Shown here: piece after piece, positions 49,866 through 60,179 of the stretch | Layout: each line of letters starts with the position of its first letter | How positions within the stretch are numbered: position 1 is the first letter of the stretch | Position numbers and translations under genes: made by a program | Assembly (NCBI GenBank): GCA_020632755.1 | Contig: JACKEY010000019.1 | Coordinates: forward strand, 1-64,000 | DNA: 64,000 nt | Source: Alphaproteobacteria bacterium | GTDB lineage: Bacteria; Myxococcota_A; UBA796; UBA2385 | Direction of reading: 5' to 3' | The notes under the pieces: generated by a model | Told to the model about the DNA's origin: nothing | Databases searched by the model: none | What the model saw: only the letters and a program-made list of their open reading frames with translations

Positions 49866-51878
49866 TCAGCGGCGGCTGAGCGTCGCGGAGGCGGTGCCCG
49901 CCCCCAGGTCGCGGGCGGTCTGCATCAGACCGATCAGCTCCTGGTCGTCGTCCTCTCCCCGCCGGGCGCTGGTCTTGCCGAAGGCGATCAGGGCGTCGAG
50001 CGACAGCTCCTGGGCACCGGGGCTGTTGCGCAGGATCTCGGCGAAGGTGGCCGACGTGTAGGCCATGCGCAGGTCGCGGGCCGCCATGTCGGAGCGCTCG
50101 GCCAGGGCGCGATCGCGGAACTTGAAGGACCGCTCGGTGGCCGCCTGGCCGCCCTGGTCGACATCCGCGCCGGGCTGCTCCCAGCGCAGGCGGACGGTGG
50201 CCAGGTCGCGGGTGTAGCCGTCCTTGAGGATGACCTCGTAGAGCGCGGTCACGTCGTGGCCCGCGCCGACCTCGCCGGCGTCCACCTTGTCGTTGCGGAA
50301 GTCGGCGTCGGCGATGTCGCGGTTCTCGTAGCCGATGAGCCGGTAGGCGTGGACGGCGTCGTCGTTGAACTCGACCTGGATCTTCACGTCGCGGGCGATG
50401 GTCACCAGGGTGCCGCCGAGCTCGTCGACGAAGATGCGCTGCGCCGCGTCCTGGCTGTCGATGTAGAAGTTGTTGCCGTCGCCCTTGTTGGACAGCTGCT
50501 CCATCAGCGTGTCCTTGTAGTTGCCCATGCCCAGCCCGATGGTCGTCATGGTCACGCCGCGGTCGGCGTAGCCCTTGATCTGGCTCAGCATCTCGTCGAA
50601 GGACGTGCGCCCGATGTTGGCGTCGCCGTCGGACAGCACGATGACGCGGTTCTCGTGGCCGGCCTCGAAGCTGTCCCAGGCCATGCCGTAGGCCAGGTCC
50701 AGGCCGCTGCTCATGGCCGTGCCGCCGCCGCTGTTCAGGGCCTCGATGGCGGCGTGGATGCGACCCTTGTCGGCCGCGCTGGTCGGATCCAGGATCTTGG
50801 CGGTGCGGCCGGCGTAGGTGGCCAGGGCGATGGTGTCGTCCTCGCGCAGGCTGTCGACCAGCATGTGCAGGGACTGCTTGGCCAGCGGCAGCTTGTCGGG
50901 GCTCGACATGGACCCGGACACGTCGACCAGGAAGGTCAGGTGCAGGGGCGGGCGCTCGTCGCGGCTGACCTCCTTGCCCTGCACGCCGACGCGCATGATG
51001 TGGCGGCCCGGGCGGAAGGGGTCGGGCATGGCGTCCATGTGGACGGCGAAGGGCACGCTGCTGTCGGCGGCGGGCGCGGCGTAGTCGTAGTCCAGCCAGT
51101 TCACGAACTCCTCGACGCGGATCGCTTCCTGGGGCGGCAGCACGCCGGCCTCGAGCTTCTTGCGGGCGACGGTGAAGCTGGCGGTGTCCACGTCGATCGA
51201 GAAGGTGCTCTGGGCGTCGTCCTCGACCAGGGTGTAGGGGTTCACGCCGTGGTCGGTGTACTGCTCGCTGCCGCCGTACATCGTGATCTCGGTGCTGGTC
51301 ACGATCTCGGTGGGGGGCGCCACGGCGGACGACCCGGTCGCGGTCTTCGGCATGTCCGCCGCGGCGACGGTGCCCGAGCCCGAGGCGCGACCGCCGGCCA
51401 GGCCGAAGGCGATGGCGTCGCCGCCGGCGCTCTCCTTGCGGGGGGCCATGGGCTTGCGCTCGGCGGACTTCTGGCGGTCCGGCGAGGGCCGGGTCGCCAC
51501 GCTCATGTCCATGTCGCTGTCTTCGGCCCGGGCGCCGCCCATCGGCATGGCGACCGGCGTCGAGGTCGGCATCGGCTCGCCCTCGGCGATCGCCCCGGCG
51601 CGCTCCTCGTTCTTGGAATCGTAGAGATCGGCGGGCGGGGGAGGCGCGGGGTCGTAGGAGATGTCCTTCTTGCCGGGCAGCGCCTTCTCGCCCGCGCTCT
51701 GCTGCTCCTGGGCGACCGGGCCCGCGGTGTTGGTGCGGGTCGTCTCCGAGACCTCGTCGGCCTCCTCGGTGGCGAACTCGTCGGGCCCGAAGGTGCGGGG
51801 CTCGTGGTTGCTGCAGGCCGCGAGGGCGGCCAGGGCCAGGAAGGAGGTGCCGAGGAGGAGGGAACGCTGGCGGGTCAT
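49866..51878 (-). CDS. VWA-domain lipoprotein, YfbK-like
   Basis: The 670 residues begin with a lipoprotein signal (ALAALAACSN, Cys at 22) and a long disordered region (about 23-195). The YfbK plan follows: a VWF-A N-terminal domain (DHGVNPYTLVEDDAQSTFSIDVDTASFTVAR) and a VWA domain with a complete metal site DVSGSMSS (Asp319). SGGGTAMSSGL and VIVLSDGDANIG come next, then the C-terminal YfbK extension ending VRLRWEQPG and LIGLMQTARDLG. It is a metal-dependent binding protein of the cell envelope, not an enzyme. Alone on the strand between two intergenic gaps. Confidence 0.92.
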   Translation of the reverse strand: MTRQRSLLLGTSFLALAALAACSNHEPRTFGPDEFATEEADEVSETTRTNTAGPVAQEQQSAGEKALPGKKDISYDPAPPPPADLYDSKNEERAGAIAEGEPMPTSTPVAMPMGGARAEDSDMDMSVATRPSPDRQKSAERKPMAPRKESAGGDAIAFGLAGGRASGSGTVAAADMPKTATGSSAVAPPTEIVTSTEITMYGGSEQYTDHGVNPYTLVEDDAQSTFSIDVDTASFTVARKKLEAGVLPPQEAIRVEEFVNWLDYDYAAPAADSSVPFAVHMDAMPDPFRPGRHIMRVGVQGKEVSRDERPPLHLTFLVDVSGSMSSPDKLPLAKQSLHMLVDSLREDDTIALATYAGRTAKILDPTSAADKGRIHAAIEALNSGGGTAMSSGLDLAYGMAWDSFEAGHENRVIVLSDGDANIGRTSFDEMLSQIKGYADRGVTMTTIGLGMGNYKDTLMEQLSNKGDGNNFYIDSQDAAQRIFVDELGGTLVTIARDVKIQVEFNDDAVHAYRLIGYENRDIADADFRNDKVDAGEVGAGHDVTALYEVILKDGYTRDLATVRLRWEQPGADVDQGGQAATERSFKFRDRALAERSDMAARDLRMAYTSATFAEILRNSPGAQELSLDALIAFGKTSARRGEDDDQELIGLMQTARDLGAGTASATLSRR

Positions 51879-52016
51879 GGGGGCTCCAGGGTGGGGTTCG
51901 CCAGCGGAACGCCACCCGACCCGGGGCCCTTACACGCGGTCTGCAGAAATTCTCGGCGGCCCCCCGCACACGCCCCACCCTCGCACCACCGTCCACCTGA
52001 GGGAGGGAGCGCCGGG

Positions 52017-54506
52017 TCAGTGGCGGTCCTGCAGGTCCTGAAGCCGCTCCTCCACTGCCTCCAGGCGCTCCTGCAGGGCCTCGAGCTTCGCGGCCTCGGC
52101 GCCCTCGGGCGTCGGCGCGGGCTTGCCCTGGCGGGCCCGGATGGCCTCGACGGCGTCCCGCGCAGCGTCGGACAGGCCGGCGACAGTCTCCCTCCGCCGG
52201 AAGGCCTCGAGCCGGTCCGCACTGTCCAGGTCTCCGACCCGTCCCAGCAGCCCGATGGCGTGCTGCCGGCCGCGCAGATCCAGGTCGTCGAGCATCGGCT
52301 CGACCGCCCGCGCGACCCTGGCCTCGAGCCGCTCCCGCTTGTCCCCTTCTTCGCGGGCGGCGATGCGGGCCGCAGCGTTGGTGCCGTCGTGGCGCAGCCG
52401 GGCCGGCAGTCGGGTGGCCAGCAGGGGGCCCAGATCCCGGGGCTCGCCATGCTCGCCGAGCACCTCGGCCGCGCCTGCCCACAGCCACTGGCCCTCGCGG
52501 TCGGTCTTGCGCACGACCAGCTCGCGGGCCAGCCCGACCGCGCGGTCGGCGTCGACCCGCGCCAGGGCGGTCAGGGCCTCGCGCTGCACACCGGGGTCCG
52601 CGTCCCGCTGGACGGTCCGGATGAGCGCTGCGGCGGGGGCGCGGTCGACGGCGTCACCCAGCGCCCGGGCCACGGCCTTGCGCACGACCCCGTCCGGGTC
52701 GTCGAGGGCGGCGAGCAGCGGGCCCTGCGCGCGCTGTGCCCCCAGCGCCGTCGCCGCGGCGGCCCGCTCGCTCTGGGCCGCCTGCCTGTCGGCCAGCAGC
52801 GCGGCCAGCGGCTCGCTCCGATCGGTCTCGCCGAGCGCCCGGATCGCCACGAGCCGGGCCATCGGGGATGGCGAGCCCAGCTGCGCGATCCAGGCGTCCG
52901 GCTCCTGCTCGTCGTTCCGGTGGGCCAGCATCGCGCCGTCGGGGTCGAAGGCCACGAACCGGGGTGCCTCGGCGATCTCCCACTCCAGGGTGGTCGCCTC
53001 GTCCGTCAGCCAGCCCGTCCGGCGCAGGACCTGGCCGTCGGCGGTCCCCACCTCGACCGTGATCGGCAGGGTGTACTGCGGCCGGTCTTCGCCGCCCTGC
53101 TGGCGCACCGTCACCGACAGGCGGCCGTCCGCGTAGCGGCGGGTCACGGTCAGCTCGGGCACGAAGCCGAGCTCCACCCACTGCTGGAAGAACCAGTCCA
53201 GCTCGCGGCCGCTGACCTCCTCCATCGCGGCCTGGAGGTCCCGGCTGTGGACCAGCTGGCGCTGGTGGCCCTGGGTGTAGCGGCGGATGCCGGCCCAGAA
53301 CCGCTCCTCGCCCAGGTAGACCCGCAGCATGTGCAGCACGGCGGCGCCACGGCCGTAGACGTTGTGGTTCGGCGGCGCGTCCGGTCCCTGGAAGAACCGG
53401 CCGGTGAGCGGGCGGGGGCTGTTCTGGGCCCCGTCCAGCCAGCCGCGGGCCTGCTCGGCGTACCACGCCTCCCCGCGGGCCTGGGTAAGCCAGTCGGCGG
53501 CCATGAAGCTGGCGAAGCCTTCGTTGAGCCACAGCTCGCGCCAGCCTTCACAGGTCAGCAGATCGCCGTACCACTGGTGGGCGAGCTCGTGGGCGACGAC
53601 GCTCTCGGGGCCGTCCCAGCTGCGCCCCGACCGGTCGTCGACCAGCAGCCGCTCGTGGTTGATGGTGGCCGAGGTGTTCTCCATGCCGGTGTACATGAAC
53701 CGCTGCACGAAGACCTGGCGGTAGCTGCCCCAGGCGTAGGGCACGCCGGTGCGCTCGCCCATGTGGGCCATCATCGCGGGCACGGGGTCGAGCACCCGCG
53801 CGAGCGCCTGGTGGTCGGTGCCCGGGGGCAGCCAGACGGTGACGTCGGGAGCATCGTCGTGGGCGACGATCTCGTAGGGGCCGGCCGCGACCATGATCAG
53901 GTAGCTGACCATGTCGTGGCCGCTGTTGGTCAGCACCTGCCAGCCGTCGGGGCCCCGGACGGTGCCCTGGTAGACGAAGCGATCGTTGGGGTGGTCCCAG
54001 GTGGGCAGCCAGTAGCGGTTGTCCTCGCCTTCGCCCTGGGACCAGATCTCGGCGTAGCTGTCGGGGCTGCCGGGGCCGGCCTCGCGGAAGTGCAGCCCGG
54101 TGCGCGGCGTGGCGGCGTAGGTGACCGCGACGGTGCCGGGCGCGTCGGCGCCGAAGGTCGGGGCGACGTCGATGATGAGCTGCTCGCCCTGGGTACGCCA
54201 GGCCACCTCGGCGCCGTCGGCGCTGACCTGCCGGATGTCCAGGGCCGCCTGATCCAGGACGACCGGGCCCTCCCACAGCCGCGACAGGGTCAGCACGACG
54301 GTGCCGGAGACGCTGCGTGTGTCGGGGTGAAGGTCCAGGTCGAGCTGCAGCTGCTGCAGATCGAAGCTCCGATCGGGCGCGGCGGCCCCCAGGGCATCGG
54401 GCTGCAGCAACGGGCGGTCCCCGGCGGCGGGCCCGCCCATCCAGCCGCCGGCGTGCGCGAGGGGAGAGAGACCCGACAGGGCGAGCAGCGTGGCGAGGAC
54501 GTTCAT
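52017..54506 (-). CDS. M1 family aminopeptidase with HEAT-like C terminus
   Basis: The 829 residues begin with a signal peptide (MNVLATLLALSGLSPLAHA). The M1 catalytic core has YTGMENTSATI (GMEN near 274-277) for the exopeptidase site, and zinc motif HELAHQWYGD with His306, Glu307 and His310. LWLNEGFASFMA gives the third ligand. After residue ~550 the protein carries HEAT-like repeats (LGSPSPMARLVAIRALGETDRSEPLAALLA; LLAALDDPDGVVRKAVARALGDA), and a C-terminal coiled coil (EALQERLEAVEERLQDLQDR). The combination is common in myxobacterial M1 enzymes. It probably acts in the periplasm. A -10-like TATCCT ends 21 bases before the ATG. Confidence 0.93.
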   Translation of the reverse strand: MNVLATLLALSGLSPLAHAGGWMGGPAAGDRPLLQPDALGAAAPDRSFDLQQLQLDLDLHPDTRSVSGTVVLTLSRLWEGPVVLDQAALDIRQVSADGAEVAWRTQGEQLIIDVAPTFGADAPGTVAVTYAATPRTGLHFREAGPGSPDSYAEIWSQGEGEDNRYWLPTWDHPNDRFVYQGTVRGPDGWQVLTNSGHDMVSYLIMVAAGPYEIVAHDDAPDVTVWLPPGTDHQALARVLDPVPAMMAHMGERTGVPYAWGSYRQVFVQRFMYTGMENTSATINHERLLVDDRSGRSWDGPESVVAHELAHQWYGDLLTCEGWRELWLNEGFASFMAADWLTQARGEAWYAEQARGWLDGAQNSPRPLTGRFFQGPDAPPNHNVYGRGAAVLHMLRVYLGEERFWAGIRRYTQGHQRQLVHSRDLQAAMEEVSGRELDWFFQQWVELGFVPELTVTRRYADGRLSVTVRQQGGEDRPQYTLPITVEVGTADGQVLRRTGWLTDEATTLEWEIAEAPRFVAFDPDGAMLAHRNDEQEPDAWIAQLGSPSPMARLVAIRALGETDRSEPLAALLADRQAAQSERAAAATALGAQRAQGPLLAALDDPDGVVRKAVARALGDAVDRAPAAALIRTVQRDADPGVQREALTALARVDADRAVGLARELVVRKTDREGQWLWAGAAEVLGEHGEPRDLGPLLATRLPARLRHDGTNAAARIAAREEGDKRERLEARVARAVEPMLDDLDLRGRQHAIGLLGRVGDLDSADRLEAFRRRETVAGLSDAARDAVEAIRARQGKPAPTPEGAEAAKLEALQERLEAVEERLQDLQDRH

Positions 54507-54544
54507 GGGCGCTCCGACCGGCGGCGAAGGATAGCCCGAGGCGA

Positions 54545-54550
54545 TAGGCC
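54545..54550 (+). promoter_or_regulatory. -10-like TAGGCC, leaderless spacing
   Basis: TAGGCC ends 6 bases before the ATG at 54557. The sequence TAGGCCGAC also precedes the gene at 24657. The last base is not T. Confidence 0.4.
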
Positions 54551-54556
54551 GACTCG

Positions 54557-55954
54557 ATGCTCCTGTCCCCCGCCGCCGCCCTTTTCCTGTGGACCACCGT
54601 CCTCCCGTCGCAGGCGAACGCCGCCCCGGACGGGCGGGACGACACGCTGCTGGGCGGCGAGCCCCCCGGCTGGGGCGTGGTCGAGGCGCAGGGCTACGGC
54701 GAGCTGCGGTTCTCGTGGACGGACGCCTACGGCACGCCCTGGCAGCTCACCGAGCGGGTGCGCCCGACCGGGACCCTGCACCTGCACGAGCGCTGGAACC
54801 TCGAGCTCACCCTGGACGCCGCCACCCAGCAGGGCCGGTATCCGCCGGACGAGAGCCGGAAGCTGCTCGACGAGATCATCACGAAGGACGACACCTTCGA
54901 CAACCTGGACGACGCGCTGGAGTTCGCTGGCTGCTCGCTGGACACGAAGCGCCGCTACGACGAGGTCGGCGACGTGCTGGCCGTCGACCGGCTGTTCGTC
55001 GAGGCGCAGTACCCCGCGATCGATCTGCGGCTGGGCCGCCAGTCGGTCAGCTGGGGCAGCGCCAAGGTGCTCAACCCCACCGACGTGTTCGCGGAGTACA
55101 TCCTGGCCGAGCCCTGGCGGGAGCGGGCCGGCGTCGACGCGCTGCGGGCCACGGTGCCGCTCACCGAGCGGGGGCTCGTCACGGTGGTCGGCGGCTTCGA
55201 CGACCTGCCCGCCGAGCTGCGGGACCTGGGCGACGACAGCCTGCCCGACGACTGGCAGGCCCTGGCGTGGAAGGCGGGCGGCCGCGGCACCTATGCCCTG
55301 GGGCCCGTCGACCTGTCGCTGGTCGGCTTCCACCAGCAGAGCGGCAGCCAGGGACGGACACTCGGCGGCGTGGACATCGCCGGCGACACCGAGATCGGCT
55401 GGTGGGTCGAGGCCGCCTGGGACGGCGACGTGCGCGCCAGCGTGGGCGCCGACTACAGCTTCGACGTGCTGCAGGGGCTGTACATCGCGCTGCAAGGCCA
55501 CCACGACGGCGGCGGCGACGGCCCCGACACCATGGACTACCGGAGCGCCGCGGACAGCGCCTTCGACAGCTACGACTACACCATCGACTGCCTGGGCGAG
55601 GTGCCCGACCAGCTGCCGCTTCCCGACCCCAGCGAGCGCGGCGACCCGGTCGGGGCCTACCGCGCGACGAAGGGGCGCTGGTACGGCCTGGCCATCGTGC
55701 GGCAGACCATCACCCAGGACTGGCGCATCGACGGCGTGGCGCTGGTCAACCTCGAAGACGGCACCGGGCTCGTCTTCCCCAGCACCACGGTCTACGTCGG
55801 CGGTTTCCTGTCGCTCAACGCCGGCGTGCAGCTGCTGGTCGGCAGGGACGGCGAGTTCCAGCCCCCCGAGGAAGCCCTGACCGAGGGCATCTTCGACCTG
55901 AACCCCCTCGTGCCGCGGGCGACGGCGCTGACCTGGGTCCGCGCCAGCTTCTGA
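54557..55954 (+). CDS. Outer-membrane porin-like beta-barrel protein
   Basis: The 465 residues start with a signal peptide (MLLSPAAALFLWTTVLPSQANA). The mature protein alternates amphipathic strands and contains LRLGRQSVSWGSAKVLNPTDVFAEYI, a signature of DUF1302-like/alginate-export-type outer-membrane barrels. The C terminus ends in WVRASF, an aromatic-terminated beta-signal. It is followed by an ABC ATPase, two permeases and a LolA-like protein on the same strand, so it is probably the outer-membrane part of that export module. The start ATG follows a -10-like element by 6 bases. Confidence 0.8.
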   Translation: MLLSPAAALFLWTTVLPSQANAAPDGRDDTLLGGEPPGWGVVEAQGYGELRFSWTDAYGTPWQLTERVRPTGTLHLHERWNLELTLDAATQQGRYPPDESRKLLDEIITKDDTFDNLDDALEFAGCSLDTKRRYDEVGDVLAVDRLFVEAQYPAIDLRLGRQSVSWGSAKVLNPTDVFAEYILAEPWRERAGVDALRATVPLTERGLVTVVGGFDDLPAELRDLGDDSLPDDWQALAWKAGGRGTYALGPVDLSLVGFHQQSGSQGRTLGGVDIAGDTEIGWWVEAAWDGDVRASVGADYSFDVLQGLYIALQGHHDGGGDGPDTMDYRSAADSAFDSYDYTIDCLGEVPDQLPLPDPSERGDPVGAYRATKGRWYGLAIVRQTITQDWRIDGVALVNLEDGTGLVFPSTTVYVGGFLSLNAGVQLLVGRDGEFQPPEEALTEGIFDLNPLVPRATALTWVRASF

Positions 55955-56048
55955 GCAGCGACGGGCGCACGGCACGCCGACCCGGACCCCTGCGGTGGGG
56001 ACCCGGGGCCCGCCGGATTAGACCGGCTCGTTCCCGCCAGGAGAGGCC

Positions 56049-56761
<713 letters not shown>

Positions 56762-56765
<4 letters not shown>

Positions 56766-58012
56766 GCGCCCCCGCCTCCGCCCCGCCGCCCCTGGACTGG
56801 TCGCTGATCTCCAGCCTGGCGGCCCGCAACCTGCTCCGGAACGTGCGGCGCACGGTGATCACCGCCGGCGCCGTCGTCGCCGGCGTCGCCGTGCTCATCG
56901 CGGGCTGGGGGCTGGTCGACGGCCTGGACGAGAACGTGCTGCGGGCCCAGGAAGGCGCCTTGTCGGGCCACCTCGTCGTACAGCCGTCGGACTGGCCGGA
57001 GGACGGCCTGTCCACCCCGGTCGAAGACGCAGAGCCGCTGCCCGACGCCCTGGTGGCGCAGCTGCGCGCCGACCCGCGGGTGCAGGGGCTCACCACCCGC
57101 ACCTGGTTCGACGGCCGCGCGGTGAGCGGCATCGACGGCATGCGGGTGCGGGGCTTCGCCTACGATCCCGACACCCAGGCCCAGGTCTTCGACGTCGACC
57201 GCTGGCAGCTCGACGGCGACTGGCCCACCGCACCCGGTCAGGTGGTGGTCGGCCAGTGGCTGGCCCACCTGCTCGAGCTGAGCCCCGGCAGCGAGCTCGT
57301 GGTCGAAGCCCGCACGGTCACGGGCGCCTTCAACGCCCTGCCCATGACGGTCAGCGGGGTCATCCACACCGGCACGCCCACCGCGGACCGCGTGCTGTGG
57401 GTCCCCGCCCCCCTCGCCCAGGACCTGCTGCGCTACGACGGCGCGGTCAGCCACCTGGCCGTCCGCCTGCAGCGCCGCGGCCAGGCCGACGCCGTCGCCG
57501 ACAGCGTGACCACCCCGGGCTGGACCGCCCACACGGCCACCTGGCTGTCGCGCGACATCCTGGCCATCAACGCCTTCCGCCGCCGCGCGATCAGCGTGGT
57601 GGTCGGCATCCTGATGCTCATCGCGGGCACGGGCATCGCCAACACCGTGATCATGGCGGCCTACGAGCGCGTCCGCGAGGTCGGCACCCTGCGGGCCATG
57701 GGCATGAGCCCGGCCGGCATCCGGGCCCTGTTCCTGGTCGAAGGCGCCGTCATGGGCGCCAGCGCCGGGCTGGTCGGCACGGCCATCGGCTGCGCCGTCG
57801 TGCTGTGGTTCTCGACCCACGGCATCGACCTGTCCACCGTCGCCGATGAAGTCGGCGAGCTCGCCATGGCCAGCACCCTCTACATGCGCTTCTCGTGGCC
57901 CCCGGTCGTCGTCGCGCTGGTCTTCGGGCTGCTGGTGTCGGTCGTCGCCAGCATCTACCCGGCCAACCACGCGGCCCGGCTGGACCCGGCCGAAGCGGTG
58001 CGGGCGGACTGA
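56762..58012 (+). CDS. FtsX-like permease of a Lol/MacB-type ABC transporter (subunit 1)
   Basis: The 416 residues have one N-terminal helix (near 30-55) and a periplasmic MacB-like domain of about 190 residues. Three C-terminal helices follow in the FtsX order (VVVGILMLIAGTGIANTVIMAAYERVREVGTLRAMGMSP is the family hallmark). LolC/E and MacB have this topology. The GTG start overlaps the ATPase stop by 4 bases. It pairs with the next, related permease to make a heterodimer. Confidence 0.92.
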
Positions 58013-59307
58013 TGCCGGATCTGTCGCTCATCCTGCCCCTCGCTGCGCGCAACGCCCTGCGCAACAGCCGCCGCACGGCGCTGACCGCCCTGACCGTGCT
58101 GCTCGGCACCGGCCTGCTGGTGGTCGGCCTGTCCTGGATCAACGGCATCTTCGGCCAGTTCCAGCGCGAGGCCGCCCGCAGCACCGGGCACGTCCGCGTC
58201 GTCAGCAAGGCCTGGGCCGAGCGCGAAGCCCTGCAGCCCCTGTACGAGAACATCCCCGACACCGCCCCGGTGGCCGCCGCCATCGAGCGCATCCCGGGCG
58301 TCACCGGCGTCTACCCGCGGCTGCTGCTGGGCGCGGCGATGGCCCCCGAAGACGGCGAGATCGGCGACGACTTCGCGCTGATGGTGGGAGCGCCCCTGGC
58401 CTGGCACCAGCAGGTGATGGGCCTGGACGAGCGGGTCGCCAGCGGCCGCTTCTTCAGCGAGGACGACGGCGCCCGCAAGGGCGAGGCGCTGATCGGCAAG
58501 GCCCTGGCGGCCCAGCTCGGCGTCGACGCCGGCCAGGACGTCATCGTGCTCGGCCGCACCCAGGACGGCAGCATGTCCGACCTGCGCCTGACCGCGGTCG
58601 GCGTGGTCGACACCGGCAACGGCCTGTACGACAAGCAGCTGTTCATCGACCTCGAGCAGGCCCGCTGGGCGGCCGACATCCCCGACGGAGCCCTCGAGCT
58701 CCTCGCCTACGGCGACGACTACGGCGGCGCCGACGCGCTGGACCTGCAGATCGAGGCGCTCCTGGCCGACGGCCAGCTGGCCCGCGAAGCCGGCCTGCCG
58801 GAAGGCGGCGAGCTCATCGCCCAGGCCTGGAACCACCGCGAGCCGTGGGTCAGCGCCCTGTCCCTGTTCGACGCCATCGTCGGCATCGTCGTGTCCTGCA
58901 TCGTGTTCATCACCGCGCTGGGCGTGCTGAACACCATGCTGATGTCCGTGCTCGAGCGCACCGCCGAGATCGGCGTGCTGCGCGCCATGGGCATGCAGCG
59001 CGGCGAGGTCGTGCTGGCCTTCGTCTTCGAGGCGCTGGTCATCAGCGTGGTCGGCGGTCTGCTGGGCGTGACCCTGGGCAGCCTGGCGGCCCTGGCCATG
59101 GGCCAGACGGGCATCGACCTGGGCACGGCGGCCAGCAACCTGCCCGACACGATGCCGGTGAACCGCATCCTGCACCCCGCCTGGAACCTCGGCATCGCCC
59201 TGCGTGCCTTCGGACTGGGACTGGTCATGGCCATCGTGGGGTCTACGACCCCGGCCGTGCGCGCGACCCGCGTGCAGCCGGTCCAGGCCATGCGCAGCCG
59301 GCGCTGA
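58012..59307 (+). CDS. FtsX-like permease of a Lol/MacB-type ABC transporter (subunit 2)
   Basis: The 431 residues resemble the preceding permease: an N-terminal helix after LAARNALRNSRRTAL, a larger periplasmic domain, and ALGVLNTMLMSVLERTAEIGVLRAMGMQR at the FtsX domain. The ATG overlaps the previous stop by one base (TGATG). With the ATPase and the porin-like and LolA-like genes it probably forms a transporter that moves a lipid-like or lipoprotein cargo out of the inner membrane. Confidence 0.92.
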   Translation: MPDLSLILPLAARNALRNSRRTALTALTVLLGTGLLVVGLSWINGIFGQFQREAARSTGHVRVVSKAWAEREALQPLYENIPDTAPVAAAIERIPGVTGVYPRLLLGAAMAPEDGEIGDDFALMVGAPLAWHQQVMGLDERVASGRFFSEDDGARKGEALIGKALAAQLGVDAGQDVIVLGRTQDGSMSDLRLTAVGVVDTGNGLYDKQLFIDLEQARWAADIPDGALELLAYGDDYGGADALDLQIEALLADGQLAREAGLPEGGELIAQAWNHREPWVSALSLFDAIVGIVVSCIVFITALGVLNTMLMSVLERTAEIGVLRAMGMQRGEVVLAFVFEALVISVVGGLLGVTLGSLAALAMGQTGIDLGTAASNLPDTMPVNRILHPAWNLGIALRAFGLGLVMAIVGSTTPAVRATRVQPVQAMRSRR

Positions 59308-59383
59308 GCCCACGCCGCCCGGCCTCCGCCCGGCACCTCCTCGTCCCGACTCCTCCTCCTCCCCCGCCGCTCGGAACGCTCCC

Positions 59384-60127
59384 ATGAAGCTCCCCCGCGT
59401 CCTCTCCGGCCTGCTCCTCCTCCTGCCCCTCTCCGCCTCGGCCGCGCCGACCGCCGAGCAGATCATCCAGGCCATGGACAAGAACATGACCTTCGAGACG
59501 CGGGAAGCGACCCTGCGCATGACGGTCACGAAGCGCGGCCGCGAGAAGGTCTTCGAGATGCACAGCTACGGCCGCGGCGCCGACGAGTCGGCCATCGAGT
59601 TCAACGCGCCGGCCCGCGACAAGGGCACCCGCATGCTCAAGAAGGGCGGCGAGCTGTGGACCTTCCTGCCCAACATCGAGAAGACCCAGAAGATCTCGGG
59701 CCACATGCTGCGCCAGGGCCTGATGGGCAGCGACTTCAGCTACGAGGACATGCTCGAGAGCAGCGCCCTGCTGGAGCGCTACGACGCCACCCTGGTCGGC
59801 GAGGAGCCCTGCGGCGACGGCGCCACCTGCTACAAGCTCGAGCTGAAGGCGAAGTCCGACGACGTCAACTACCCCAAGCGCATCAGCTGGGTCGACAAGG
59901 AACGCTCGGTGCCGGTGCGCGAGGAGCTCTACGCCCTGTCCGGCATGCTGCTCAAGGTGTTCACCTTCGAAGCACCCCAGCAGTACGGCGAGCGCTGGTT
60001 CCCGACGACCTTCACGGCCGACGACCAGCTGCAGCAGGACAGCAAGACCGAGCTGCACTTCGAGGAGCTGGCCTTCAAGGTCCCGGTCGAGGACGAGGTG
60101 TTCAGCCTGCGCTGGCTGGAGCGCTAG
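59384..60127 (+). CDS. Outer-membrane lipoprotein-sorting-like (LolA-fold) protein
   Basis: The 247 residues have a signal peptide (LLLLLPLSASAAP) and the LolA/LppX-like fold expected for PF17131-type proteins: EQIIQAMDKNMTFETREATLRMTV, then SAIEFNAPARDKGTRMLKKGGELWTFLP and GLMGSDFSYEDMLE. DVNYPKRISWVDKERSVPVREEL follows. Such proteins carry hydrophobic cargo across the periplasm or are found next to MMPL/ABC exporters. The ATG at 59384 gives the signal peptide. Its position after two FtsX permeases supports a carrier role. Confidence 0.88.
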   Translation: MKLPRVLSGLLLLLPLSASAAPTAEQIIQAMDKNMTFETREATLRMTVTKRGREKVFEMHSYGRGADESAIEFNAPARDKGTRMLKKGGELWTFLPNIEKTQKISGHMLRQGLMGSDFSYEDMLESSALLERYDATLVGEEPCGDGATCYKLELKAKSDDVNYPKRISWVDKERSVPVREELYALSGMLLKVFTFEAPQQYGERWFPTTFTADDQLQQDSKTELHFEELAFKVPVEDEVFSLRWLER

Positions 60128-60179
60128 GGTCGAGGCCCCGGGACGAGGCGATAGGCTGCGCTCCCGACCGGGAGCCGCC